Source: Symbiodinium natans (lineage: Eukaryota > Sar > Dinophyceae > Suessiales > Symbiodiniaceae). Taken from it: a stretch of DNA of 64,000 nt. Location of the stretch: positions 503,001 to 567,000 of the forward strand of contig CAJNDS010002186.1 in assembly GCA_905221605.1 (NCBI GenBank). Reading direction: 5' to 3'. Shown here piece by piece: positions 24,307 to 35,800 of this stretch. How positions within the stretch are numbered: the stretch's first letter is position 1; every line of letters starts with the position of its first letter. A program made the translations under genes and the position numbers. A model generated the notes under the pieces. The model saw nothing but the letters and a program-made list of their open reading frames with translations, was not told where the DNA came from and did not search any database.

Positions 24307-26157
24307 TGCTGTGTGTCTGCAATTCTCGCAGGGCTTTTTCCGGACGAGTTCCTGCATGTGGGAGGTGACGAGGTGCGTGAAACAATGGGCACCTGGGAGA
24401 GGTGGGCTGCACCATTGTGCAGGTGGACTACCGGTGTTGGACGACCATGCCGCACATCAAGGCATGGATGAAAAAGCAAGGCCGGGAGACCCTCCCCGCT
24501 CGCCACGGGCGCACCACTGCGTTTAACAAGCACGCTGTTGCATTCTCGTTGCATTCTCGTTGCATTCTCGTTGCTCTTCGTTGCTCTTCGTTGCTCTTCG
24601 TTGCTCTTGCCCTCCCTCCCTCCCTCCCTGCTCTGCTCTGCGCGCCTCAGGATTTGGGCCATCCCAGGCCCTGCAATACTTCTTTGACCACGTCTTCAAG
24701 GAGGCCCCTGGCAGAGTGCATTGTTTGCGTGATTTCAGAGAATCTGGGCAGAACTGGCCAGGTGCAAAGGCTGGGCAAGCGCCCTTTGGTTTGGCAAGAC
24801 TCGTTTGACCAGGTTTGGGTTTTTGTAGCCCCATGATTTTTGCTGGGCAGCCACGCGCCTGTTGCAGGGTCTCAAGCTGCCGAAGGAGGCCCAGCTTCGT
24901 CGCTCTGCCCACTGGATTGCTTGGATCTTGGCCGGAATCTTGCTTTTTCGGATGTGCGGTGCAGGCAGTTGTGCAGCACTGGAAGTCGCGCTGCCGCGCT
25001 TGGTCTGGCGAAGAGTTTTAGACTCAAACGCAGATGCATCTAGGTGCTGGGGCAGCGTGGGCCCAGGGATTCGATGGTGGCCTCAGGTGAGGATCCCAGA
25101 ACCCCACAATCCCGTGTCGCGCAATGAATGACGCTCCTTATGTGGGGAGGCCGAGCCCGCAGCGCAGCTTGGCCACGCCTCGGCTTATGCGGCCACCGAG
25201 ATGGGGCTCTCCGTTGTGCAGAGCAGCTGTTGGTATCTCGACTGGGACTCCCAGCGCCTTGGCCGCGCATGTCTGGACCCCCTCATGCTCACCACTGAGT
25301 CACTGTCAGAACGAGAAAGATCAAACAAGGTGGACAGACTTCTATGGCCATGCAGCCGAAGAAGGCCCTTTGGCCTCAAGACCCCGGAATCAGTCCGAGC
25401 CTCAGCGCGATGATGTCACAAAGCCTTGGGGTCCAAACAACGTACTTCCTTCAGTGCAACCTCCAGCGACGGTGTCCAGGAGAAAGAACAATGACAACTT
25501 GCTTGATTTGAACAAAAGCTCTGAATATTTCAGGTTGCTTGGCGGTGAAGTTGCCCTGTGGACGGAGCGGATCGACTTCACCAACCTGGCCTGCCGGACT
25601 TGGCCTCGTGCTGCGGCCGTCGCGGATACTTGGATTTTGGCACATGGGGGGGAGCACTTCGGGAGCTTGGAGGGAAGGATCTAGCTGCGATCTCTCCTCA
25701 CACCCTGAATCGACCTCAAGCCAGTGGATGAGTGAACCCACTCAAGGAGCCGACATCATCCATGCGTTGCATGCGCACAGTTTAGTTCAGCCAACATGGA
25801 ACCCTTCCTCAGCGCATCCATCTTCCATCCCTGCTGATTGCTGCACTGATCCGGCATGACGGCTTTCAGCAGAGCAGACCCTATCTCAGCGACCTCTAGA
25901 GTTTCAGGAGCGTCTCTGGTCCCAGATGCCGCTGGAGGTCCACAGTCGGGAGGTGGACCAGGTGGCCCTCAAGGACTTGAAAAGATGGAGAGAATGTACC
26001 AAAAACACGGGAAATTTGGCACACTCGCAGGGTCTGGCAGGGTGTCGGGTGTGAAGGGGACTTCCGCTGTTCGCGAGTTGTCTCATCCGAATGCTCTTTC
26101 AAAGAGGTGGAGCAGCGTCTAGCCGCCCATAGCAGCCGTCTTCTTCGGCTGCACCGG
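20005..26157 (+). CDS. Secreted beta-hexosaminidase, GH20 (multi-exon)
   Basis: Removes terminal beta-linked N-acetylhexosamine from glycans; likely lysosomal or extracellular. The ATG at 20005 starts a signal peptide (RLLAWRLLLQLLQSL); the exon ends at 20340 after the N-terminal GH20-like part (VLWPRPRTV). Then about 20679-20745 (RVEIEIQT); about 20865-21177 (AAIHGFHRGLETLLQ, GLLLDTARHFVPLQ); 21363-21404 (AANKLNVLHWHITD); 21464 on (SFPLQLKSLPLLAELGSFG); 21702-about 21761 (HIVALANNFSIRVVPE); about 23140-23210 (LAASWIFGEPEAVSNCTH); 24332-24372 (FLHVGGDE, the catalytic Asp-Glu pair); 24423 on (VDYRCWTTMPHIKAW); 24651-about 24700; 24770-24812 (LGKRPLVWQDSFDQ); 24868-24891; 24965 on (AVVQHWKS); about 25222 on (SSCWYLDWDS); 25330 on (WTDFYGHAAEEG); 25534-25624 (LLGGEVALWTERIDFTNLA, TWPRAAAVA); 25908-25937 (ERLWSQM); 26107-26157 (VEQRLAAHSSRLLRL). 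Donors are mainly GC or GT; the one at 25625 is GA. The final exon and stop were not identified. Confidence 0.9.
22898..22948. repeat. Uninterrupted run of 51 G
   Basis: Seen directly: 51 consecutive G on the + strand, in an intron of the GH20 gene. Depending on frame it reads as poly-Gly or, on the other strand, poly-Pro, neither of which is meaningful. Length is likely to vary between reads or individuals. Confidence 0.95.
23594..24091. repeat. Large imperfect inverted repeat (foldback) in a GH20 intron
   Basis: The left arm, about 23594-23779, and the reverse complement of the right arm, about 23892-24091, match over nearly their whole length with small gaps. Shared blocks include gaccgaccaacactcgacat, cctcagcgacctcaggagcc and gatggtgggtgagctatgca-like stretches. 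I estimate 80-90 percent identity by eye. The loop of about 110 bases (23780-23891) contains a frame reading MAVLALYQQTMQTNTIDKQS, which looks helical. A transcript of the host intron could form a stem of almost 190 base pairs. It may be a foldback/MITE-type element; no target-site duplication was established. Confidence 0.85.
24261..24292. repeat. AT dinucleotide microsatellite
   Basis: A perfect (AT)16 tract, followed by a short atacatatac tail. It lies in the GH20 gene about 40 bases before the catalytic exon at 24332. Confidence 0.95.
24535..24632. repeat. Three successive short tandem arrays
   Basis: Seen directly: about four copies of an 11-base unit (cattctcgttg), then four copies of a 10-base unit (ctcttcgttg), then CCCT units. 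The second unit looks derived from the first by loss of a base. They lie in an intron of the GH20 gene, just before the acceptor at 24650. Confidence 0.9.
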
Positions 26158-27850
26158 GTGGCCTTGAGGTTGCGCTTCACAGTCTGTGCCATGTTACGAT
26201 CTGTCAGTGGGTCATGCGTTGCAAGTTGGGGTGGCTTGGGAAGTGCAGGCCTCTCACAACGTCCCGCGACGAATGGTTCCAGGCCACGTTCGCTCCCGCC
26301 GAGATGTTGAAGCTGTGTAGAAGGCGGTGCATGGCGCGAAGGTGCCTGAGAACCTACGCGATGTGGATGGGACATGCCCTCTCCTAGTCAACCAGGCCTC
26401 AGGGAGATTGCAAGATGCTACGAGGCTTTCATGCCATTCGTTGCCACCAATGAGGCAATCCAAAGAGATGCCCAGGAGTGGCATGATGCCCGCGCTTCAG
26501 TCACGATCAGAGTTCCTTCTGGCAACTTTGTGTCTGTTGTCTGAGTTGTCTGTTGCGATGCTGTGCCGTGTGGAGGTGATCGACAGAGGATTCACTGTTC
26601 CAGCTCAATTTCGCAGAAGTGATGAGCATCGGGAACAAAAACTCTGCAAGCCACGGAGCTTGAGTTTCTTGCAGTCCTTGTAGTTGCATGCTTCCACTGT
26701 TCCCAGAGCGGATGGAGATGTGCGGCTCGACATGACATGCAACGGGGCACCTCCGGCAATCTGTCCTATCAAGTCCTTCGAGGTGGGTGGGTTTTCTGGG
26801 GCGGGCCTCTCATGGGCCGGCTACGTTTGGACAGCCGGTGCCTCCAGACCTTCGCGCGGCTTGTTCCCCACCTCGCTCCCCCCACTCCCCTACTCTCCAG
26901 CTGACCTCTACCAAGCCCTAAGGTCAATGTGAGACGAACACGACAAGCGGTGCCAGTGGGCTTTGTTTGGACCAAGCTGGACTTGCGGCGAAGCTTCCTG
27001 GCCTTTACGTATCTGGTGTTTTTTGCAGGTGAGGTACAACTGTACAACTAGTCGTGGTACCAACATGCTCTTGTAGTGGCAGAGGCTGGAGTCCTGGCGC
27101 TATGATCCTGATCTTTGTCTGATATGGGCAGCCAGAGTCCTGGCGCCATACTTCCATGATCCTGCTTTTTTTGATGTGGGCAGATTTCAAGGCCTTCTGC
27201 ACAACCTCACCCCTTACGCTTGCCGATGGCATTTGCTTGGCCAAGACCCGAAGGCCAGCGGCAATGGTGCATGCGTGCCCTCGTGTGTGATCATGTCGTG
27301 GAATGATGGCATGGAGTGTGGCAGGTCCGCGACGGAGGCCTTGAAGCTGCTGGCTGGCATGGAGACTCAGACAGACCAGAGTCTATATACTGTAGAGCAA
27401 TATTAATAAGCGCCGATCCGCCCTGCGCTTGGAGTCTGACATGCTCAATGTTCAGGACAAGCAAGAGCTTAATTCCTACCTGTCCTACCCTCAACCTAAG
27501 AAGCCTTAGCCACCTCAACCTAAACTCGGTCAAGTTTTACAAGTTAGGCGAGGGTTTATGGGCAAAGGTAGTGTGCCCGAGCTCGCCTTCCAAGCTTTGA
27601 CTGACCGACGGAAGCAGCTCCCTATGTTCTTCATCAAGTACTCCTCCCAGTCCTCCTGACTTCAAGGAGGAGTGGCAGTGACGCCCGCAAAGGCAAGCGG
27701 TCAGCATCGTCGTCCAAGAAGGGACTGTCAAGAAGAAGCCCACGGCTCGCCTTTCAGCGCAAACAACAGCACTCCACATCTCCTGTGCGCACGTCAAGCT
27801 GTTGGGCAACTTTCATCTTCCTGCTTGGAGAGGACCCAACGCTCCCCGAC
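26158..27850 (+). other. Coding-like fragments of an unidentified gene or genes
   Basis: Several short + strand frames behind AG|G acceptors look coding but could not be joined or named: SRDEWFQATFAPAEMLKLC near 26262, IARCYEAFMPFVATNEAIQR near 26403-26470 followed by SVTIRVPSGNF, VPAQFRRSDEHREQK near 26600-26650, GDVRLDMTCNGAPPAICPI near 26709-26770 and a basic stretch RRTRQAVPVGFVWTKLDLRR near 26930-26990. They may be the 3' end of the GH20 gene or a following gene. No domain motif was recognised. Confidence 0.3.
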
Positions 27851-28085
27851 TTCGCCTCGAGAGCCTAAAACATAGATCCGAAACCCTCCCCGCCTTCGCG
27901 CCGAAAGCCTCGACTCTACATCAGAAACCCCAGGCTTCCCGAATTCGCCGAACCCCAAGCTCCCCGACTTCGTCCCGAAACCGACTACTCCCTGACTTCG
28001 TCCGAGAGCCTAAGCCCTACTCCCGAAACCCCAAGCTCTCCCGACTTGGCCCCGAACACCCATTGCTCTCCAATTCAGCGCCGAG
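27850..28085. repeat. Degenerate tandem repeat, C-rich, about 40-45 bp period
   Basis: Repeated modules of the form gaaaccccaagctccccgac followed by ttcg-type sequence recur about five times with indels (near 27880, 27925, 27950, 27990 and 28030). The frame would give Pro/Arg/Ser-rich peptides, but unit lengths are not all multiples of three, so it is probably non-coding. Confidence 0.65.
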
Positions 28086-28300
28086 GCATGGAGAGCGGCA
28101 AGGATCACGTGGACAATGGGCGCCCTGCGCCTGAGGCCAGCCACGTGCCAGCTGTCTGACCGCAGTTCGCGGCTCTTCCCCTTGCAAGCACTGCCTGCTG
28201 GAGTTTGCGAGTCTGAAGGTCTGCGTGGCAGACGCGGATACCTTGCATGCAGACGAGACGCTGTCCTGTCAGCATCCGATGCTCAAAGTAGCCGGGGCCT

Positions 28301-28575
28301 TCTTCTTCTTCTTCTTCTTCTTCTTCTTGTTTTGCTTCTTGTCGGTGGTGGCGGTGACAGTGATAGGGGTAGTGGTGGTGGTTGGAGGTGGTGGTGGTGG
28401 TTGGAGGTGGTGGTGGTGGTTGGAGGTGGTGGTGGTGGTGGTGGTGGTGGTGGTGGTGGTGGTGGTAGTGGTCGTCGTGGTGGTGGTGGTGGTGGTGCTG
28501 CTGCTGCTGCCGCTGCCGCTGCCGCTGCCGCTGCCGCTGCCGCTGCCGCTGCCGCTGCTGCTGCTGCTGGCTGCC
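28301..28575. repeat. Composite microsatellite: TTC, GGT, then TGC/CGC
   Basis: Adjacent arrays: (TTC)n at about 28301-28327, GGT-rich units from about 28370 to 28495, then GCTGCC hexamers and TGC from about 28497 to 28570. All have period three or six, so all six frames stay open and give homopolymer peptides (poly-Gly, Val, Ala, His, Thr or Ser). I regard these frames as artefacts. Confidence 0.92.
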
Positions 28576-28639
28576 GCCGCCGCCGCTGTCGTCGTCACCC
28601 ATGTTCCCTGGACATGTTTGACAAAGCCTAACTAAGGCC

Positions 28640-29712
28640 TCCAACGTGCAGCAGCAGGAGGTTTCCACTCTCCCTTTTGATTCTTGGAGTGGCCACGCTG
28701 AAAATGTCGCCGGCCCAATCGCTTTCAGAGGAGGCTGCGCATGTCGGGCTTGGTTGCAGTGCTGAAGGTTTCATTGAAGCCCTGGCAATCCAGTGGGTTT
28801 AGCTTGATTGCGCGTGCGGAGCTCAGTTACATGGTTTACCTTGCTGTTGCTCTGCGGACTCTGTTGCCTTCCACTGTAGAAATAGGTGCTGCCGCAGCAC
28901 GTTGCAGAACGTGTCAAAATTTGGATTCCAATTGGACAGTCAAAAGGATTTGTATTGCATGCTTCATTATGCTCCAATCGTCGTAACTCACTGCCTAAAG
29001 GAGCTCTCAGGGTCACTTTCCAATAGCGTCCTTCTTTGAATAATTGAATCTAAGTCCAGAGCAGCTTCACTATTGTTCTAGTGTGCTTTCCCTTTTCATC
29101 TTAACGCCTTGCTTACGGTGTGTACATCTATTAAGAGAACCGGGTTTTACTACGGAAAAATGTGGGAACACAACTCCGCAAGAGACTCTTCTTTACCTTC
29201 CCGTAGAGACTACGTTTTGCTCGTGCACGTTTCCTTTAGATTGCAAGTTCACACGCGACATTCAACAACTGTGAGCGTCGTGTGAGCCCTGCGAGGTTTG
29301 GCGAAATCAGTCCACAGCGAGGCGGGAACTACGCAGTCATCGTGGTCTTGTTTCGATGGAGCGACGGTGCTGCCGTGCCCGAAAGGTCCATTACTGTCAG
29401 GACAACGCTGGAATCACCGGCGTTGCGAAGGCGGCTGCTGTGAGAACGGTGTGGGGACCGCAACACATGCGGCGTTGGCAGGTGGTGTCGAAGAACATCG
29501 CGAAAAAGAAGGTGTTTAACCTGTTTCCTTCCTAGCAAAGCCGTGTTCATGTCCTGTCCTGTCCGTAATCTCGTGTGCACGGCCACCAGGACAACAGCGA
29601 AGAGTCTGTGTGGCCGAATGCCCTGAGGGCTTGGGGGGCCTTGAAGGGCTTTGAAGCTTCGCATCCTTGGACTCGTTGGACTATCCTGGACCAAGGTTGA
29701 GTCCAAGTGGCG
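28640..29712. other. Mostly non-coding stretch upstream of the kinase
   Basis: No recognisable exon. The first kinase exons, including the glycine-rich loop and ATP-binding lysine region, should lie here or just upstream, but I could not identify them. Confidence 0.35.
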
Positions 29713-32700
29713 GTGACATTCAGTCGTTTGAAGACATCCGAAGTGAAATCGCCGTCGCCGGCTTGGCAAATGTTTGTGTCCATGAACACTTGTCAGATGT
29801 GAGTTGTGAGTTGCGCAGAGTTTCTTGCATCGCCAGTCCGACGTGGTGCAGGTGTTAACATTCCTCAGCAACTGCGCGTATTGCCCACGCATCATTGACA
29901 TCTTGGGATCCTTCGAGGACGAGCTCGTTGCACTTCACTGCAAAACTCCGGTGGTGGAATCCCTGATCTGGTCTGTGCTCCTAAAGTTGCTTTTTGCAGG
30001 ACGCATTGTGTATCTACCTTGTCACCGGCTATTGTGAGGAAGGCGAGGGCAAAATCGGGCAGAACTGCTGCGGCGTTGCGCATGCCTGGCAGGCGACCTC
30101 TTTGAGCGAGTGGCCTACGGAGATCCTCTGGCCGAAGCAGAAAAGAAGCGCTATGTAAGCGAGCTCCTTCAAGGGGCGCCTTGCCTCAGATCCGCACTGA
30201 CACTGACCGATTCGGAACGTTATACTGGATGTGCGCATCACGGGAGGTGCGCCACCTCCATCAGCACAACATCGGCTGCTTAGCTGACCTTGGCGAGAGG
30301 GGCATGAGAGGACCGAGAGGGGTGGCGCTCACATGTTTTCACCTTGTGTTTGCAAGGGCACCGTGACATATCTCTTGAGAATGCCAGCTGCCAAGATGCC
30401 GCAGTAAAAGAATGGACCGTGGCGGATCCGGTGGATCACTTGTTTCGAGGTGCTGCTCAGGAAGGGAAGTTGCGTGTTGAGCGACTTCGGTCAGGCAGGT
30501 CGACGGCAGCGAAGTGAGGCACTAGCGCTCCGAGTTCATCTGCTTGTTGAGGCTGTGCAGCTGAAAGCACGGGACGGAACCGTTCTTCGGTGACCCTGAG
30601 CATGAAACGCCTGAAACGCCGAGCCTCTCCCTGTCCATCGAACCCAAAATGCGGCGAGAAGTTCTGCTTGTGAGGTATTTCGTGGAAGCTGGAAAGAGCA
30701 TGTACCGCTCGCCGGAGATGTACGTGCCGCGGGCAAGCCACGTGCAGGCCAGGGCATCCTTGGAGCCGTGTGGTTAAGAACGGTCAAGCTCAGATTGCAC
30801 TGAAGAGATCTGAAGAGGGAAGCCTTGTGTGGATAAACTTGCAGGGGACACGTTGCACGACCTTGCATGCATCGTGGCCTTTCGTGGCTCCAAGGTGGTG
30901 TGCCCGGCTGATGGAAGGCCTGGATCGCGGTCCCTGGTGCGCCACACAGACTTGTCGACTCTTCTCTGGGTGTCAAAGGGGGTTTTTTTGCGGGCATATT
31001 CGGGGTACCCCTTTGGTTTGGAAATGCCCATTTTCATTCCGGAATCCAAATATCAAGGCTCTTGACATTTCAGACTAACAAAATAAGGTTTTGTTTTGCA
31101 TTTTGGCATTTTCATGCATTGGAGTACTAAGGTTTCGGGCATATAGACAGATGCATTGTCATATTTGGTTGCCACAACCACCGTCTACCGCTACGTGGTT
31201 TCGCCGCAAAAGGTCTCCCACGCAACTGCGAGATGTGAAGTTCTGTTGCCTGCCGATGCCGTGCCTGGACAGCCAGAGGCTTACTCATGGAATGCCCAGC
31301 ATGCCCTGGAGATTTCGCGCGAGACTACTTTCTGAGCTTGAGCGGCTCTGGTTTCAGCAACTGAGGCCTTGCAATGCAACTCCATTCGGACCGGCCCTTA
31401 TTGTGTCGCATATTGCGTGTGGCGGGCTAGTGGGTTGTGGCTTTTAAACCCTCTCGGGTGTAGCTTTGAAATTGATTCGAAAAAGCAGTTGTTCCAGCTG
31501 CCATAGCAAATGATGTTCGATCATTCTCTGCGATGGCTCTTGCGAAAATAGTGGGAAGTCAGACTCTTCAGGTTACGCTGCAGCACCTGCAGACATCTTT
31601 GCCTGCGGCGTTTGTGCCTTCGTCCTGGCAGTCGGCAAGGCGGGCGTGGTTGAGCCTTGACAACACAGCGAAGTAAAGTAAGCAGACTCAGCTGGCACCA
31701 GCAAAAGCTGTGCTTAGGAACTACACAGCCCATCTGTTTAACACTTGCAAACCATAATCAGGTTACCAAATTGAGGACGACTGTTCGGGTTACTTGGAGG
31801 TGTGTTTAGGGTCTCGAGAGAAAATGGGGATCCCGTGCTATCAATTCTGTTTTTGACGGATGATGCATAATTGTCACGACTTTGATGTTAACGGTACTGA
31901 CGAAATTCCTGCTCCACACAACGTGAGTGCAATATTGGCTGCAACGATTTCAGTTGACATCAATCACCTGTCTTTGCAATACAGTACATGTCGGGGCTAC
32001 ACCATGTTGTCCGCAGTTGTATACAAGCTAAGTACTTTAAGCACCCAACTATGAAACCCAGAACCCCACGTGATGGAAATCACAGACCCACGAACTTGTG
32101 TCACGGGGCCTTGGCCCCAAGGCAGGAATTCCAAGCCCAGCTCCTTCGGCCCCGAGCCGGCCCGAGACGTAATCGCCGCCCCTCATCACAATCCTCAGAG
32201 CACCTCCACACATCCCTCATCCCCGATGTTGCGGTCAGAAAGTGTTTCCTGCCGCGACGTGTTTCGTGGGAACCCAGACCATATACTTGTAAGGGCTGGC
32301 CAAGTAGGGTGCTACTAGTAGATCCGAAGCGGGCTTAACACGCTGGGGATCAATCAGATCAGTGCCTTTATAGCAAGTCAAGCATCGCTCAAGTCGCTCC
32401 TTGCGCAGCCACCGTGGACAACAGCGCTTGACTCGGATCCCTCCTTCTCTTTCATTCGTCGACATGGTGCTTGGGCCTTAGCCTATGAGGCCGCTTGCAA
32501 AGCCGAAGAAAAGCGAATTTTTACAGTGAGATGTCACGGATCAGGTGGCCAACTTGCTCCAGCAATGGAAAGGTGGGGCGCGCGGCCCTCCAAGCAAGAC
32601 TGAGGAGGCTGGAGATGACAGACAGGTGACTCAGGTGACAGGCATCGGACTGAGCTATGCCATTTACTGCAGGTCACACTGTTAGCAGATATGCTCCGCG

Positions 32701-32770
32701 TGGACCCCGTGCGACGAAGCACCTCTGACGAGGCCAAATGCTTGCAAGCCACCTCAAAGTCCTGGAACGG
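29713..32770 (+). CDS. Eukaryotic protein kinase with unusual loop motifs (multi-exon, partial)
   Basis: Parts of a Ser/Thr-type kinase domain in order: about 29713-29800 (QSFEDIRSEIAVAGLAN); 29853-about 29925 (CPRIIDILGSFEDE, as after the alpha-C helix); 30000-30042 (DALCIYLVTGYCEEG, hinge); 30093-30154 (GDLFERVAYGDPLAEAEKKR); 30247-30274 (VRHLHQHNI); 30357 on (HRDISLENAS, catalytic loop); about 30675-30730 (AGKSMYRSPEMYVPR, in place of the usual APE motif); about 31147-31300 (an insert, CEVLLPADAVPGQ); about 31561-31640 (SGYAAAPADIFACGVCAFVL, the subdomain IX region); about 32543-32570 (VANLLQQWK); and about 32672-32760 (LLADMLRVDPVRRSTSDEA, subdomain XI). Donors are GC at 30043 and 30275 and GT at 30155. 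The catalytic loop has HRDIS instead of HRDLK. The glycine loop, ATP lysine and DFG exons were not seen. Substrate is unknown. Confidence 0.75.
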
Positions 32771-34285
32771 CTTTCTTCTTCATTTGCGTGTTGCACTCGT
32801 CTGTCACTTCTTGCCACTTGCACGTTGCTTCTCCTGTGCTTTGCGCTTCTCTGCTGCCCTTCCAGTGTTTGCGGAACGCCTGGCTGGAAGCCGTGATTCG
32901 GAATCGCTCCAAGACAGCCTGAAAGATATTGCCGGGAGGCCCGGGTGTTCCAGAGATTCAAGGACGTACCTTCTCGCACAAGTAGATTCGGCCACGTGGC
33001 TGAGTTGAGGTGCTTCACTTGCAGCCGCGTCCGCCAATGGTGCTTCCAATCTAGGGCCTCCAGGGGCTACTCCTGTGGTGGCACAAATCTTCCTAGGTAT
33101 ATTGTACAGGCAGAATTATCCGAGTGCACTCCGGCCAAACTGAAGCATTTGACTGTGGATCCTGCCTGGTATAGTTCGGACAAAGGTTGGCACATGTTGG
33201 CACATTCACTTGTGAAGCGACCAGGCGTCCTCCGCAGGTCAGTGCAGCTTCTAGTCTTGCCGTTCAATCGTTTGAGGAAGAGTGCGAGACTCGGTTGCGA
33301 TTTGAAGATGCATGTGTACAGAGAGGTGTGGAGTGAACTGGTTCAGCGTCAGATTTTAAAAGCTGTCGCCCGTGGGTGCCGCTATTTTTTTAGAAGCTAC
33401 TAGACTACTAGAAGTCTACGTACTAGAAGTAGCTGCTCAAGTTCTGGTCATGTGCTACATGCCACATATTCCCACATTGTAATGTTCCATGTCCCACTCC
33501 TTGCAAAGCACAGTCCAAGAGACTAGTCTGACGTTTGCCTCTTTGCCTTTTCCGGCCTTGGGCTCTCAGGAGTTGTTTGTGAAACTTCCACATTTCGTGA
33601 ATCTGATGATGCCTTCCCTGCTCATCGAACGCATAGAAGCCTGAACAAAGAAACAAGACGAGCCCTCTGCAATTCCTAGAAGTCTGTACTAGAAGATTCT
33701 CCGAATTTTCACGAGTGGGAAGCGCCAGCCGAAGACTTTGTCAGCTATCACTGGCCGTGTGCCACCATGCAGAGGTCCGTGAACAAATGATTCCCAGCTT
33801 GCTCAAAGCACGCTCGAAATGTGCTCAAAATTACGCACTGCCCTGAAGACTGATGCGCCAACCGCCAGGCCTTGCAGCTTCGTGGTCCTCTGCGCCGTGT
33901 GCGCGCTCGCTTGTGTGGAGGCCGCGTGGTGCGTTTGTCCAAATGTTCGTCCATGGTTCGTGAATTGTATTGAATGTATTGAATTGCTGAGTTCAGCGAC
34001 TTGAGCAGGCTGTGCGACCGGAGAGGGAGTTTGCCAGATGGGGGGAGTCCCTGTGGCACTGGGGGCACCGCGACGGTGGGGCCCTGAACTGGGGAGATTT
34101 TTGTGATGGGTCAGCAATAGTGAAAAAAGGCTGCCTATTTGCTAATCTCCTGCCCTGTTCAGATGGCCTTGAGACGACGGCCAACTCCAAGGACTCCAAG
34201 ATCCAGATAGGCAGCAAGGCAGCTGCTTCCATTTAATGTTCGTACTTCTTGACCGCGTGGAGATTCCCGTCGTCTCACTCTCGAG
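32771..34285. other. Unresolved stretch after the kinase
   Basis: One + strand frame near 32875-32950 (VFAERLAGSRDSESLQDSLK) looks coding and could be a C-terminal exon of the kinase. Another near 34008-34200 contains REFARWGESLWHWGHRDGG. Neither matches a family I know. The remainder shows nothing defensible. Confidence 0.3.
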
Positions 34286-34468
34286 GCCTCGGATGGCCCG
34301 GAGCAAGTTGAGTCCACCGAGCCGCAGAACTCGGACATCTCCGAAGACTCAGACAGAACCGAAACCCAGGTGGAGAACGCGGGGACGATTGCGGAGAACT
34401 CGGAGACGGAGGACTCCGGTACAGAGAACTCGAGCCCACCCGCTGGTGCTGCTCTGCTCAGCTGGTAG
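34286..34468 (+). CDS. Acidic Ser/Glu/Thr-rich terminal exon, unknown
   Basis: After an AG|G acceptor at 34284-34286 a frame of 60 codons runs to a TAG at 34466-34468. It begins ASDGPEQVESTEPQNSD and continues with repeated acidic and hydroxyl residues (SEDSDRTETQ, ENSETEDSGTENS), ending in a short hydrophobic tail (AGAALLSW). It has no internal methionine. The composition suggests a disordered, possibly phosphorylated tail. No family recognised. Confidence 0.45.
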   Translation, partial: ASDGPEQVESTEPQNSDISEDSDRTETQVENAGTIAENSETEDSGTENSSPPAGAALLSW

Positions 34469-34839
34469 ATAGAGGAAGAGCGTTAGATGTGGCGCTGCCA
34501 TGCGTTTCCAAAACGGAGTTGATATGACCTGATCTCAGTCTCAACTTGTGTCAACAGAGGCTTCTGGGAGCCCGCCGGAAGATCAAGGAAATCAAGGGTC
34601 CAGTACAAGCCATACGGAGCACGCGGAGCACACGGAGCACCAGGCACACGGTGTGAGTGCAACTCGCGCACTTGCGCAGTTTTAGTATGCCGAACATCTA
34701 CCTTTTCTGGAAAGGCTGGAAAGGCTGACTTGCATGCGTCCTTTGAGGCAAGGCGTTGCTGTCCCATGGTGGCCCCTTGTGTCGCCTTGTGTGCTTCAAG
34801 GGTCGTCGGTATTGGGACATGCCTTCAGAGCCCATGTTC

Positions 34840-35800
34840 AGGAGCTGTCCAAGTCGCACAACAAGATGGACACCGTCATGAAGCAGTACAAGACAGTTGC
34901 CGACAAGGTAGATGACTTACGAAGAATTGCGAGGGTAAGTCGTGTGGCTGGGGACATGGTGAGTCTTGCGAGCGACTGTTCTGTGATCCGGACTCGTGAC
35001 ATCATGCCTTGCCAAGGGAGAGCAGCGAGCCGCTAAATTCGTCGACTCGATGGGCCCCATGCTCAGGATTTACTTTCAAAGCTAGGCGGTTCCGAGATGT
35101 TCTGAGGTTCTGAGGGCTTGGCATACGTTTGGCATCTCACAACCTCTCAAGCAGGCTCCTACCAGACATCGCTTACAAGTTTGCGCGAGCCACTGCGGCA
35201 AATCTCCTCTCAGGCCCTCACCATCTCGCAATGTTTCACTTGTACTACTTGGCTCCCACGCTCTGCATGGTGAGTGTGGTTCAGGTCACCGAGCTTCAAA
35301 CAAAGCTTGTCAGCAAGCTGGAGGCCGTCCTGCAGCTGGCGTTGGTTTTGCTTGGCGGGATGTTTTGGCAATCGCAGGCTGATGAGAAGGAGCGCATGGC
35401 ACCGCTGAATAGCGCTGCCCCCAGACCTGGGCCAGGAGGACAGCGGACAATGAGGCGAATCGACGATGTAGAAGTCGCGACTGCGAGTCCGACGGCGCTG
35501 AGGCAGAAGACACGTATGGACACACTCCGCCTCCGACTTGCGTAACGAGACCGGTAGAAGTGCGAAAGTTTATCGAACGGGCACAAGCGATGAGGCAGCC
35601 AGGAATCAACGAGAGGAAATGCCATGGCTCCGATGGCAATGGAAGCGAAACGGGCAAACGGGCAAACGTTACAACATGAGTTACAGAGCCTCAGCCAGCT
35701 GCGCTTCCAGCGAGGTCTGCAGGATGAGTTGGAGCCATCCAGCAATGCGTCGCACTCAGCTTCAGGTCACCATGTCCAATACACTGAGTCTGTGAGCCCG
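34840..35800 (+). CDS. Coiled-coil protein exons (approximate span)
   Basis: A helical frame reads HVQELSKSHNKMDTVMKQYK and VDDLRRIAR (about 34830-34935). Further short frames behind AG|G read GEQRAAKFVDSMGPMLR (about 35019-35070), VTELQTKLVSKLEAVLQLA (about 35286-35342), ADEKERMAPLNSAAPRPGPG (about 35379-35440) and LQHELQSLSQLRFQRGLQDE (about 35671-35730). Heptad-like spacing of Leu, Val and Met supports a coiled coil. The joins are not verified. Function unknown. Confidence 0.5.

Noticed and set aside
20005-24372. Treating the GH20 gene as a pseudogene because no long frame exists
   Set aside because: Exons join in phase and conserve the catalytic Asp-Glu (HVGGDE) and substrate-site Trp residues, so splicing explains the breaks.
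28301-28600. Poly-Gly, poly-Ala, poly-His coding regions
   Set aside because: All frames on both strands are open because the repeats have period three; no flanking exon supports any one of them.
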